Below, one piece after another: positions 26,601-39,245 of a stretch of DNA of 64,000 nucleotides. The translations under genes were made by a program, and so were the position numbers. Numbering within the stretch: position 1 is the first letter of the stretch; each line of letters begins with the position of its first letter. Source of the stretch: Ampelomyces quisqualis (Eukaryota; Ascomycota; Dothideomycetes; Pleosporales; Phaeosphaeriaceae); the NCBI GenBank assembly GCA_018398575.1, contig JAGTXZ010000018.1, forward strand, positions 2,170,001-2,234,000, in the 5' to 3' direction. The notes under the pieces were generated by a model. The model was not told the DNA's origin, searched no databases, and was given only the letters and a program-made list of their open reading frames with translations.

Positions 26601-27333
26601 GTAACAGCTATTAACAATAGAAGTCTTACTCTTTTATTAGATCTAACAGTAGACTGTTACTGCTACTAGTAGAACGTTCTTAACTATCTAAATCTCTAGA
26701 TACAGACACTAACGTACTACCTAGTTGTCTTCTGTTCTAGCTCTACCTGCTGCAAGTACCTACCTCTTGCTCTACTGCTACCTAAAATGTTACTACCTAC
26801 GCCTTCTTCTGCTCTGCTAACTAATTAGCCCTTAATACTATTATAACATCTACTAGCTAAGCAACTACACTAGTTAACCTAGCTATACTCTTCCTAAGTA
26901 ACCTAACCTCTTTAGCTATTGCTCTAACTTTCTTAGCTAGCTTCTCTCTCTAGTAATAAGCGCTAACTAATAAGTTAGCGTTGTTTATATTAGCTACCTG
27001 TGTAGTGCCTACTTGCATAATAGTAGCTAACTAAAACGCTGCCTCCTTAACAGCAGCCTCTTGCTCTAACACTACCTTATTAGACTTGTCTCTACCTAAG
27101 GCAGTAAACCTGTAGTTAAGGGCCTTAGAAAGGCTATTATACTCTTAGCCTATATATAGAAGAACTAGGCAATACTTCTTATTTAAGAGTATGCAATAAG
27201 CACACTTCTTAGACATGTCTAAATAGAATCTAAACTTAATATTAAAATAGCTGTAGGTAAAAGCTCTTGCAGCCTGTAGGTAAACAACCTAATAGGCTAA
27301 GAGATAAGCTTTAGAAGAGACAGAAATAGGCAT
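26560..27333 (-). pseudogene. Antisense accessory ORF of Gypsy-I (copy A)
   Basis: Reverse-strand counterpart of 14,309-15,088, beginning at an ATG complementing 27,331-27,333. It has the same Cys cluster and coiled-coil layout and is interrupted by RIP stops. Confidence 0.45.
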
Positions 27334-27658
27334 TGTGTGTATCTGCAGAAACAATTAGCTAACAATCAAATTAGAAGAGTAGTTAGATAGCTATAGGTAT
27401 ACAAACGTGTAGGGGGAGAGTATAGAAAAGTAGTATACTAGAAGGCTAGCCTTATATATATACTTAAAAAGCTTAAGGTAAAGTTAGAAACTTTAAACGC
27501 GCTAGCGCACAGATTAAAACAATAATAAACAGCTATATTACGTTATTCCAAAATAAACTCAAGGTAAATATAAGTTTCTAACAATTTAGAGAGGTATCTA
27601 AAACAATACTAATACAGACCTAATTAATAGAGACTATTAATTTTAAGAAGGAGAGTAA

Positions 27659-27957
27659 TGTAACAAGCATATGCAAATATATATTATATCTAATACCTTA
27701 TAAAGGCTTAGTAACAGATTATATAGAGAGCTAGTAGATTAGGACTAAAAGCGCTCTAATAGCGCTCTAACTTAGCTGCTACGCCTACTATAAATATAAG
27801 CCTATAGCATAGATAGAGGACAAGTTTCTTTTATCCTTCTGTACAAGACCTATAGGTGTATAGCCAATCTAGAATCTCTGATACAACACGCACTTCTATA
27901 TGCCTCTAATATGTATCTAATTTGATTTCAATAGCTATACCTACCTGTGTTATTACA
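27659..27957 (+). repeat. 3' LTR of Gypsy-I copy A
   Basis: 299 bp, TGTAAC...ATTACA, preceded by the polypurine tract AAGAAGGAGAG. Confidence 0.93.
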
Positions 27958-28092
27958 ATTATAAGCTATATAGTATATTAATAGTAAGAAGATACTAGTT
28001 ACTTAGACTTAGAGTTACTAGTATATAGGTACTAGCTATCTAAAATAACTATTATAATAATACTATAGTTAAGTTTTATTTAACTCTAGTGC
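27958..28092. other. Host AT-rich DNA between two Gypsy-I copies
   Basis: A 135-bp piece of the same very AT-rich host DNA seen before 6728 and after 35,194. It separates copies A and C and ends with one copy of the AGTGC target duplication. No gene. Confidence 0.6.
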
Positions 28093-28391
28093 TGTAACAA
28101 CGCAGGTAGGTACAGCTATTAGAATTGAATTAGATACGTATTAGAGGCATATAGGAGTGCGTGTTGTATTAGAGATTCTAGATTAGCTATACACCTATAG
28201 GTCTTGTACAAAAGAACAAGAGAAACTTGTTCTCTATCTATGCTATAGGCTTATATTTATAGTAGGCGTAGCAGCTGAGTTAGAGCGCTATTAAAGCGCT
28301 TTTAGTCCTAATCTGCTAGCTCTCTACATAATCTGTTACTAAGCCTTTATAAGGTATTAGATATAATATGTGTTTACATATGCTTGTTACA
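28093..28391 (-). repeat. 3' LTR of Gypsy-I copy C
   Basis: 299 bp, TGTAAC...GTTACA, flanked on the left by AGTGC. Confidence 0.93.
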
Positions 28392-28717
28392 TTACCCCTC
28401 TTCTTGAATTTAATAGTCTCTATTAATTAGGTCTATATTAGTATTGTTTTGGATACTTCTCTAAATTGTTATAAACTCTTATTTACCTTAAGTTTATTTT
28501 AAGATAACGTAATATAGCTATTTGTTGTTGTTTTGATTAGCGCGCTAGCTTGTTTAATATTTCTAACTTTACCTTAAGCTTTTTAAGCATATATACAAGG
28601 CTAGCTCTCTAGTATACTACTTCTCTACACTTTCCTCCTTACGTTTGTATACTCTAAAGCTATCTAAGCCTTATCCTTTCTTAATTACTAGCTAACTGTA
28701 TAGTAGATACACACGAT

Positions 28718-29480
28718 ACCTATTCCTGTCTCTTCTAGGGCTTATCTCTTAGCCTATTAGGTTGTTTGCCTACAGGCTGTAAGGGCTTTTGCCTGCAGCT
28801 ATTTTAATATTAAGTTTAGATTCTATTTAAACGTGTCTAAGAAGTATGCTTATTATACACTCTTAAATAAGAAGTGTTGCCTAGTTTTCCTATATGCAGG
28901 CTAGAAGTATAATAGCTTCTTTAAGGCCTTTAACTGCAGGTTTACTGCCTTAGGTAGAGATAAGTCTAATAAGGTAGTGTTAGAGCAGAAGGCTACTGTT
29001 AAGAAGGCAGCGTTTTAGTTAGCTACTATTATGCAAGTAGGTACTGCACAGGTAGCTAATATAAATAACGCTAACTTGTTAGTTAGCGCTTATTACTAGA
29101 GGGAGAAGCTGGCTAGAGAGGTTAGAGCAATAGCTAAGGAGGTTAGGTTGCTTAGGAGAAGTACAGCTAAGTTAACTAGTATAGTTGCTTAGCTAGTAGA
29201 TGTTATAATAGTATTAAGGGCTAATTAGTTAGTAGAGTAGGAGAAGGCGCAGAAAGCAGCGCAAGAGGCTAGTACTTGCAGCAAGCAGAGCTAGAACAGA
29301 GGATAACTAGGTAGTGCGTTAGTGTTTACACCTAGAGATTTAGATAATTAAGAACGTCCTACTAGTAGCAATAACAGTTTACTGTTAGATCTAATAGAAG
29401 AGTAAGACTTCTATTGTTAATAGCTGTTACTTACTAGTGTAGTAGTTGCAATATTAAGTTTAATTTCCCTAATATAATTA
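28718..29480 (+). pseudogene. Antisense accessory ORF of Gypsy-I (copy C)
   Basis: Equivalent of 14,309-15,088. The start codon has become ATA and several Gln codons are stops; the Cys cluster is still readable around 28,840-28,890. Confidence 0.4.
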
Positions 29481-29489
29481 TCTTAAAAT

Positions 29490-32400
29490 GCTGTAAAATC
29501 TTTAACTTCTTTTTCCTATACTGTAATCTACTTAGCTAATACTTATAAGGGTTCTAGCTGTTTTAGATAGCGTTTATAGAACACTTGTAATATGTGCAGA
29601 GTGCCTATAAAGTTTAAGGCATTATACTAGGTAGGGTTAGAATTATAGCTTACCTATTTTACATAATACTTTAGGATAGAGTAGTATAGCTTACTAGCTA
29701 GGATCTCTTTAACTTCCTATTCTTTAACGCCTTAAATTAGGATGCTAGATAGGTTTAGGCTTAGCTAACTAGGCAGAGGGTTGTTAGAGTTCTTGCAGAG
29801 GACGTCTAGAGCAAACACGTTATAGATCTTAGAACCTTTAGGTAGCTTTAGTTAAAATAAATAGCTAACTTGTTTTAGAACTTTAAAGGGGCCTTTCTAT
29901 AATTTAGCAAGTTTGCGACTTAGGCAGGTAACAGATAGGTTTTAGGTTAAGAGGTAAACCTTATTACCTACTACCTAATTAATAGGTTAACAATATTTGT
30001 TTACTTTAGCAGCTATCTGTTTCTACGCTTTCTCTATATTGTCTTTAGCTGTGCGCTAGGCTTTATGCATGCAAGTAGCTAAGCTTAAGGCATCTTTAAC
30101 ATTTACATCTTTGTGTTTTAAAGGAGATAATACCTAATTCTAGCTCTGTTATAGTTTAGATCTAAATAAGAGCTAGTATAGCGCTATACTAATTGCAGAG
30201 TGCAGCAGCGTAGCTTAGGCTTAATTAATTATTAGCAAGAGGTTACTCTAGTTATCCTAGTAATAGAATACAAAAGGCCTTAATTGTTAATTAATATACT
30301 TATTTATAATCTTAGTTTGTCTATTAGTTTGTTTATAGTAGGCTGTAGAAAGCTTAAGTTGCACGCCTAAAATCTTACAGAACTTAGACTAGAATTAGGA
30401 CATAAACTAGAGTCTGCAGTTAGACACTATACTTTTAGGCGTATAGCTGAATTAGTATACCTATTAAATAAACAAGTAAGCTATTTCTTAAGCGTTAATT
30501 ATTTTGTAGCAAGGAATAAAAACAGCTTGCTTAGATAGGCAATTAATAACAACTATAATTTAATTATAGCTATAACAATCTATTAGGAATGTCTTAAAAT
30601 CTATACACAAATACTGTATAGGCCTATTAGGAATTTGTAACAGATAGAGAAAACCTTAGGCTTAGAGCTGTCTTAGATAGGATCTTTAACAGGAAACGCA
30701 GTTTTGTATATAGCGTTTGCATGTAGCCTCTATACCTCTCTAATAATATTACTAAGCTAAGAGCTAATACGTCTTTATAGCGCTTAGGTAAGCAGTAGAT
30801 ACCTAATTGTAAGCCTCTCTAATTAGTTAAGTGCACAAAAAGGAGTCCTTAGGTACACATAGGCGTAAGTAATATAGTAGTAGTCTTTTTTAAACATAAT
30901 ACAGCTATAGTAGCGTAAGGCGTTCTTCCTTAAAGGAGTAGCAATTCTTTGCTAGTAAGGCTTTAATTAGTTCTAATAAGTTAAGATTTAAGAGGGCACT
31001 AATAGATTAGACTAAAATAGCTAAAACATTAATCTCTAGCTAGTTACAGATATAGTTCTAAGCTAGTTTAGAGTTAACTAGAGGGCTTAGGCGTGCAGGT
31101 CCTAGAAGTACATAAGATTTGTTGTCTTATTAGGCAGCCTTAACTTTACTAACGTCCTGTTCCCTTTAGCTTAGGATATTAGCTTGCTTATTAAGCTTGC
31201 TAGGCGTGTACTTAATGCAGAAATTAAAAGGAGTAATAATCTCTGCCTATTGTGCTTAACGTGCATTAAGAACCTTAGTAGTTATAAAGTATTCTAAGGA
31301 GCAGTAATCTAAATACACCTAGATTTAACTCTATATAGAAGTAAGTTTAGCTCTCTACTTCTTAAACGCTTTTAGAATAGCAAAAAGTTCTTTGTTATAT
31401 ATTTTCTAATTAAGCTTGGCCCTAGATAGGGCGTAACTATAAAAGGCTACAGGATACTACTTGTTGTTAGGGTGCTTCTAAGAAAGTACTCCTGCTATTA
31501 CTCTATCTAACGCGTTAGTTTCTAACTTTGTGTTATACTTAGGATAGAAATAAGATAGCGTAGGAATAGCTAAAAGTAAGGCTTTAATCTAATCAAAAGC
31601 CTGTTAGCAGTCTGTAGTCTAATTAAACAGTGTAGCAGGACTTTAAAGCTTTATAATTAGTTTAGCTACACAGAAGAAATCCTTGATAAATTGTTAATAG
31701 AAACTAGCAAAACTAAGAAATAACTTAACGCTAGTAACTATAGTAGGTTTAGCCTAGTTTTAGAGTGCTTTTACTTTATTAGAGTTAACTTTAGTGCTCT
31801 AGTTTGTTAAAACGTAACCTAGATACTTTGTGCAGGTTACATAGAATTTACTCTTCTAAATGTCTACTTAGAGTCCTACAGTACGTAGGCACTCTAGGAC
31901 CTTTTGGACGTGTTCCTGATATAAGTTTATATTCTTAGAGTAGATTAGAATATTGTTAAGGTACGCAATACAGAAATTGTTAAGATAATTAATTAGTATA
32001 TTGTTTATATAGCGTTAATATGTAGCTAGCCTATTACACAAGCCAAAAGAGAGAACCTTACACTTATATGTACTGTAACAGGTCTAAAAGGTAGTATACT
32101 CTTTAGAGTTAGAATCTATACAAATTTTGTTAAAAGCAGCCTAAATATTAAACTTAGTAAAGATCTTAGCCTTAGAGGAGCGTAATAGCAGCTTATTAAT
32201 ACAAGGGATTAGATAGACGTCTTTGCGCGTAAGGGCGTTAATCTTCTAGTAGTCTACACAGATGCGTATATCTCTATTTAGTTTGCGTACACAAAGAATA
32301 GGTAAAGTAAAAAAACTTTAGCTAGCCTTAATAAAACTCTTCTAAAGGTGTTTCTAGACGTAGGCCTTAGTAGCTTTAAGCTCCTCTTGGTTTTGCTTAT

Positions 32401-34830
32401 ATAGAAGACTAAACGCATTTAGTAATAGTTCTTTAAGGACAATCTTGTAATTATACAGACAATAAGAAGGCAATTAATTAGCTACTAACTTACTAAATAC
32501 ATCCTAATACTAAGAGTAACAGGCAGGTAATCTTTTATCTAATTAGCTTTAATTGTCTGCGTTGTCCTTAGAAGCAAGAATCCTGTTAATCTTATAGAGG
32601 CTTGTTGTAAAGAACTTGTTCTAGGGCTTCTTTATAATAAAGTAAAATGCATTAGCAGAAATAAGAGTAATGTAAGTAGTTAGAGGGGGTTTAGACTCTA
32701 AGCAGTTTTGCTTAGTTAGGGTATAAGGCATCTCTAAGATTTTTTAGGCTAATAGGAGCTTTAAGCATCCCTTAATATAATAAATAGAAGAAGAGAAACA
32801 GTAAAGACTATTTTAGATACAATAGTCTTCTTTTTTCTATAGAGCGTTGCGTTATTGCACATTAAGATAGATAGTAGCTAGCACTATAGCTTAATATAGA
32901 ACAGTAAGAATAGGGGGTAAAGAATTATATAAACAGAGGTACTTAGATAGCTAAATAAACTGTAACCTATCTGTGTCTAATTAAATCTTAAATTATCTTA
33001 ACTATTAAAGGCTAAGTATACAATCCTAAGACCTAAGATTAAGGATAAAGAATAGATAGTTTAAAATCTTTTAGCTATTAATATTTAAGTGTAGTTAAAT
33101 ATATTAAGTAACTAAAGAAGTAATCTAATCCTTAAAGCTGCGTACCTAAACCTAGAAGAGGAGCTTCTAGATAGGTTGCTGCAAGGCTTTAGAAACAGAT
33201 AAGACAATTTGTAAATTTAAAAATAGGAAACTTTAAGCACTAGTGTTAACAAGAGTATTAAGGCGTAAGCTAAGGCCTTAGTTGTAAAGAAGCGTAGGTA
33301 TAAGGAAATAGAGACTGCAAAACAAATAAGAAAAGTTAAGGTAAGATAGATTGTAACAGCTTAGGCCTAAAGAGAGGTATTTTCCTAGGCGCTTCTGTTT
33401 CCTATACAATATACCTCTTAATTAGGTTACTCTTAAGCATCTTTATACTTATCTACTTCTACAGCTTTAATCTAACGCATACAAGACTTTGTGCAGTTAC
33501 TAGAGTAGTATTCTAGCTTACTGCAATTATAACAACTACTAGAGGTCTTTTATTATTCTAGCTTAGGAGTCTTTGTAGAAAGACGCACTGTTATAGATTA
33601 ATAGACTAGCGCAGAATTTATTAGAGCGCTAGTAGTAGTAGTCTAATTTAGCTCTAAATTCTGTTATAGAGCTAACCTAATTAGTAACCTAGTAGCAGCT
33701 AGTATTATACTTAGTATAGGGTTGTTCTTTTGCTCTACATTATATACAGTAAGGTGTTCTACTATCTAATTAAATAAGTTCTTCCATTAGTGCCTGAATC
33801 CTAGGTTAAAGGCTTACAACCCTAGCGTAATCTTAGTCTATAAGTAGTAAAACTACTCTAAAGGGAGTACTTGTCCCTTAACTGCAGAACTTAAAAACCT
33901 AGCTTTAAACAAGAGGAACGTTTCTTTCTTAGTTATCTGTATTTAATCAAAAGCTGCTTAGCTTTCAGCTACCTTGTTACCTATAATAAAGTAAGACTTA
34001 AGTAGCCTAATTATTTGCTTAGCGTTCTAGAATTGCTCTTAATTAGTATCTAATAAATATTATAGCTTAAGATAGCCCTTAGCTAATCCTGTAGTATAGC
34101 CCTATACTAAGGCTATGCGTTGTCTTTTAGTTTAATAGTAATCTAAGTTAATCTTAAGTTAATCCTAGATAGAGGCCTGCTATTAGCAGAAGGTAGGATC
34201 TTTTCTATTACTAAGATTGTCTATATTAGGCGTTTTCTTAGATTGTTAAAGTTAGCAAGAGCCTTTATAGTAATATAAGTACTTAGATATAGAGCTGTTA
34301 GATAAACAGCAGGGTGTAGAATTGTTCTAAGGTGATTTAGTAGTAGGTAGAAGCTTGTCTAGTCCTATTAACAGAGTTAGTCCTTTCTTAAGAGAATTAA
34401 TTTCTGCTAAAGTCTATTTTAAATCTTGTTGTAATTAATTAACTTCTATTTAAGCAAGGGTTAGATTTAGTGCAGCTCTAGGCTAAAGAAGTTCTTTAGT
34501 GTCTATCTTTTTTACTTTAGCACTCTATTGCTAGGTTGTTACAGTTAATATAGAGTCGTCTTAGAGGAAGGCTCCTAGGGTTAGTTCTTTGGGGGGAGTT
34601 ATTAGCGTTACCTCTGATACTCCTAGGTTATTAATAGTCTCTAAGTTTCTATTATAGCGCCAAACGCAACTTTTCTAAAGTAATCCTAACTGTTGTGTTA
34701 ATAGGAAGATCTAAACCTAAAGGCTTTAGCTATTAGAAGATCTAAGGGATCCTAACTGTGTTTAATAGATTTAAGGTTGTAAACAGATCTAATTTAGATA
34801 AGGTTCTAGACGTTTTAACGCAATCTTTTT
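29490..34830 (-). pseudogene. gag-pol of Gypsy-I copy C, RIP-inactivated
   Basis: Reverse-strand gag-pol relic, colinear with copy B at an offset near 14,390 bp. It shows the same RT, RNase H, integrase and chromodomain blocks. Frames are closed by TAA/TAG. Confidence 0.8.
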
Positions 34831-34890
34831 AAAAGTAAATTGCAATATTATATAAATGCTATTACTAGTAGAACAAAGTTTCTCTTGTAA

Positions 34891-35189
34891 TGTAATAACG
34901 CAGGTAGGTACAGCTATTAGGATTAAATTAGATATATATTAGAGGCATATAAGAGTGCGTGTTGTATTAGAGATTCTAGATTGGCTATACACCTATAGGT
35001 CTTGTACAGAAGGACAAGAGAAACTTGTCCTCTATCTATGCTATAGGCTTATATTTATAGTAGGCGTAGCAGCTAAGTCAAAGCGCTATCAGAGCGCTTT
35101 TAGTCCTAATCTACTAGCTTCCTACATAATCTATTACTAAGCCTTTATAAGGTATTAGATGTAACATGTGTTTGCATGTGCTTGTTACA
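34891..35189 (-). repeat. 5' LTR of Gypsy-I copy C
   Basis: 299 bp, TGTAAT...GTTACA, followed by AGTGC. Confidence 0.93.
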
Positions 35190-35194
35190 AGTGC

Positions 35195-37250
35195 CTCTTA
35201 AGATTTAATATATAAGAATAATTATATTATATTAGTCTCTAATTATTATCTAATTATCTTTTAGCTAAATATCTTTATATCTTGTTTAACTCTCTTTAAC
35301 TACTTTTTAGACTTAGCCTTATACTACTTTCTAATAATACTAGCTATATAGAATTATTAAATTAAAAGTATAAAAATACTCTTAAACTAATATTAGTAGT
35401 AAAAATATACTAGCTAGTAATTATATTACTAGTAAATACTACTTTAGCTATATTAATTATAATAACAAAGTTAAAACTTAGGTATATAAGTGTTATAAAC
35501 CCTAAACAAGTATATAAAATATTATAAAATTATAAAAAACTATGTTATAAAGCTTAGACTAGATATAGAGATATAGTAAACTAAGTAAATATATTATAAA
35601 CTCTTCTTATAAGTCTTATTTTGTTTTACTATCTTTTAAAATAAGAAAATCTAAGAGTATATAATAATAATTATAAATAATAAGAACTAGACAAAAGCCT
35701 TAGTATCTAGAAACTAAAATAAAATTTATTTATTACTATTTTATTTTAATAATACTACTTATACTAACCTATAAATTAATAATCCTTTACTTAACTATAG
35801 TGTTTATTAACTATATAAGTATACCTCTTCTAATTAGACTTAAACTTTAAGTTAGTATTTATACTTAAGTATTTATTTATTATTCTTCTATAACTACTCT
35901 CTAAAAACTAACTATAGAACCTCTTATATATAATATTTATCTTTAACAAAAGGTCTTAATAACTAGCTTATAAAAGTAATATAGGTTTTAATAGTAAAGT
36001 AGAGTTAGTTATAATAAAGAAAGTTATATCTTATACTATTATATTAATATTAAACTTTTATACTACTTATAAATAAAATTCTAACTTTTACTTATATAAT
36101 ATTATTTATATTTTAGATTAATAGTAAAAAGATAAAAATTTAATAAAAATAATAGAACTAGTATAAAAATATACAAACTCTTGTAATATTCTAATATTAT
36201 ATTAGTCTAAAATATATATTTTCTATTTAGTTTTATTTATTTAGCTATATATAGTACTTTTTTTATATTTATATAAACTTTTAGAAAAATCTAGTAATTA
36301 CTAAGTAATTGCTAAGTTATTACTTAGTAAACTTCTATCTATATTATATCTATGTAAAGCTATAAATATTACTAGTTATAACTATATAGATAGGTTATAA
36401 AAAGTAGTTATATATATAAGTAGCTCTATTTATATTACTAATAGAAGATAGAAGAGTATATTAAAGATATAATTTATACTTATTTTCTTTATAAAGGTAA
36501 AATAAATTTAGGATTATATATAAAATTATACAAAGGCTCTATTAGTAATGTAAACTTTATACTTAAGAATACTTTAGTCTAAATATATTAATTCTTTATA
36601 TATCTATTAAGTAATAATAAGTAAACTTTTTTAATTTATAGAAATTATACTAATATTACATTTAAAAAATATTAAACTAAAAATAGATTTATTATAGTAA
36701 CTTAAACTCTTCTTACTATTTTTACTATATTAGTATATAATTTAAAGTAAAAAAGGCACCTAGTATATTTTTATTTATATAAATTACTACTAAAAAATAG
36801 CTTTTGTTTAAAAGTATAGAACTATTTTTAGAATTATTAATATAATATTTAGTATAAAGTAGTAGTAAAGCTTTAACTTACTAATAGAGTTAACTTTTAA
36901 AAGTCTTTAAGTAAATTAAATATTTAACTATATTAATATTACTATATAATATATTTAATACTATAGTAATCTAAGTAGTATTTATATATTTTAGTATACC
37001 TTATTAGAGTTTTCTCTAAAACTTTTATATAAACCTATATATATAACTAACTATATATAGTTATATATAAATATTTTAATATCTATATAGTAAGTAGGTA
37101 TATATAAGTTTTTATTTTAAATACTTATATATATATATATTATATTTATAAGAAGTTTTAGCTTATTTATTTCTAAAATAGAAAAAGGTTATTTTATAAT
37201 AATAATAATATAATAAAACTATATTAATCTAGATTAGTTACTAACATATA
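35195..37250. other. Very AT-rich RIP-degraded DNA (right host)
   Basis: Continuation of the host of the retrotransposons. No frame longer than a few dozen codons, almost no YCA or TGR trinucleotides, and many TATATA runs. I see no identifiable element. Confidence 0.5.
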
Positions 37251-37299
37251 ATAAGGCATATATGTATATACTTAAGGAAGAGTATATAGTGCTAACTAA

Positions 37300-39245
37300 T
37301 TAAGAGATAGTTATTGTAATATTATTGCAATTGCAAAGCAGTATACCTATATTACCTTTTAATAAAGCTAAGTGTAGTTAAGTTTACAGAGCATTTTCTT
37401 TGTGCTAGAAAAGATAAAGACAATAAATTAACAGCTTATTATAATGTAATTGTATTGTTTTATTTTATATACTTATGTACCTTATTAGAAAACTTTAAAC
37501 TTTCTAACTGTAAACCTTTGGTAGACCTATAAAGGTGCTATAATGCATTACTAATGCAAACTCCTATCTGTGTTAAGTATTATAGAGGAAATAGAAAAGA
37601 CTAAGAAAATTAGAAGCTATGCTTAGTATTGCAATAAGATTGCAATACTTAGGCTTTACTTCTCCTTTTAGCATAGAGTAGAGTAACAGTAATCTCTTCC
37701 TACTATCTAGTACTAGGGTAATACTTAACTTAGGAGAAATTAATAAAGTAGTTATATCTCTTGCAAAAGTTACAGGCTTATTGCATTAGTATTGCAATTA
37801 GAACGCAGTAATAAAAACTTACTCTTGTTTTTCTTCTTCTTACTCTTATTTGCACTGCTCTAAACAAGTAAGCTTTCCTAGTAGACTCTACATAGCCTAG
37901 TAGAGTAATCTAAGAACTTAAGAATTTAAAGAGCTGCTGTCTTGTTTAGGACCTTATTGCATTAGTATTGCAATAAGAACGTAATATATTAAATCTTACT
38001 TAGCTACTACCTTTAACCTTCTGTATAGGTAATAGTAAGATATTATCTTTATTATAGAGAAGATCGCAAGCAGTCTGTAATTGCATTAATATTGCAATAG
38101 ATATACAATTTAATAGACATACCTTAGAATTATAGTGCCTAGAAACTATCTTGCTATAGCTAAACTCTGTTATACTAGATAAGGTAAGTAGTTAAGAGTT
38201 AGATTTGGTTACTATATATATTAGCAATGCAATAACATTGCACTATTAAAACATACTCTTTTTGCTACTAAAGCGACTAGGAGTTAGAGTTACATTAGAG
38301 TCCTTAGCTTTATTCTTAGCAAGACTAGTAAAGAAGGTAGCTGTAGTAGGTTTCTTTTTAATACGCTGTTATTGCATTAGCAATGTAATAGAAACGCAGT
38401 AGATTTACTTACAGCCTTAATTTTCTCTAGAACCTTAAGCACGCGCTTAGTCTTAGTATGCTTAAGTTTGTTAGTATAACAGTATTGTAATAATATTGCA
38501 ACAAAATTAACTTACATAAGTAATATTATTAGGATTATCTAGGCCTGTATTAATAGAGGCAAGATTAATCTTATGCATCTCTATAAAAAGTCTATAGGCA
38601 CAGAGGCTCTATAGCTTCTTAATCTTCCCTATAAGAGTAATGTAAGAGTAGAATTCTAACTAGATTAGTATATTGCAATAATATTGCAATATTAACCTAC
38701 CTATAGCAGCAATCAGAGCGTAACTATAGAAACGTTTAGGCTTTTTAGCCTTAATAACAATGCTATAATTATTAGTAATATAGTACTCTAGAGTACTACA
38801 ACTCTTAAATAATTTCTAAACTATTAGCTTATTATAATAATATAGCAATAGAAGGGTAATATGCTTACACTATAGAGACTAGTACTAATCCTTACTCTGT
38901 AACGCTACTTGCTAAAGACTAGGGAAATGCCCTTTTAGAAAGAAGCACTAGGCTTCTACTTATTCTTATTCTTATTGCTAGCGTTCTAAACAGTCTATAT
39001 TATATTAATAACGCAATACAATTGCAATTGCATGCATTTACTTACTTTAACTTTCTTAACCTTATAGGTAGGGCAGTTGCAGGGCAGTGTGTCTATAGTA
39101 AGATAGGCCTTGTAGTCTACCTATATTGCATTAATATTGCAATAACAATGCAATACTATAATATAGTATTCTCTCCTAAGCTACAGGTAAAGGTAAGGTA
39201 GAGCAACTTACATAGGCCTTAAGCAACGCGTAAGAGGCTATTGTG
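37300..39245 (-). pseudogene. Intron-rich RIP-degraded gene, right flank
   Basis: A minus-strand gene relic of at least ten short exons. Introns with good splice sites are at 39,121-39,211, 38,995-39,045, 38,656-38,700, 38,461-38,515, 38,365-38,412, 38,212-38,256, 38,075-38,122, 37,953-37,999 and 37,777-37,822. Exons between them translate with few or no stops, for instance 39,046-39,120 (contains LPCNCPTYKVKK), 38,257-38,364 (Lys/Ser-rich, no stop) and 38,516-38,655 (IGKIKKLQSLCAYRLFIEMH). The protein is Lys-rich and I do not recognise it. RIP damage is lighter than in the retrotransposons. Nine introns in about 1.4 kb is unusually dense for a pleosporalean gene, and most carry the TTGCAAT/branch-point motif. 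Confidence 0.6.

Larger units (their letters stand above)
6728..27957 (+). mobile_element. Gypsy-I copy A, Ty3/Gypsy chromovirus, interrupted by nested insertions
   Basis: A full-length LTR retrotransposon in plus orientation, split by the Gypsy-II insertion at 8285-22,398. Its own length without the insertion is 7,116 bp. LTRs are 299 bp (6728-7026 and 27,659-27,957), begin TGTAAC and end GTTACA/ATTACA. A polypurine tract (AAGAAGGAGAG) precedes the 3' LTR. Flanks are aatat (left) and attat (right): possibly a target duplication with one mismatch, but weak in AT-rich DNA. Gag with a CCHC knuckle, reverse transcriptase, RNase H, integrase and a chromodomain can be read through RIP stops. It is the oldest of the three nested elements because the others lie inside it. 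Confidence 0.92.
28093..35189 (-). mobile_element. Gypsy-I copy C, Ty3/Gypsy chromovirus
   Basis: A complete 7,097-bp Gypsy-I copy on the reverse strand with LTRs at 28,093-28,391 and 34,891-35,189. The target duplication AGTGC is perfect at 28,088-28,092 and 35,190-35,194. It is not nested in the others but lies in the same AT-rich host. It is RIP-degraded like copies A and B, but 707 bp of it (30,102-30,808) are identical to copy B at 15,713-16,419. The 61-codon open frame in its 5' LTR (34,955-35,140) is not a gene. Confidence 0.94.

Noticed and set aside
6723..27962. Perfect target duplication for Gypsy-I copy A
   Set aside because: Flanks are aatat and attat, one mismatch that is not an RIP-type change; not claimed as certain.
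34955..35140. 61-codon plus-strand open frame
   Set aside because: It is part of a Gypsy-I LTR; the same frame is closed in the other five LTR copies.
1..39242. A giant mobile element (Starship-like) with the left-flank gene as its captain recombinase
   Set aside because: No tyrosine recombinase motif (R...HxxR...Y) could be read in the left gene, and no terminal repeats or target site were seen.
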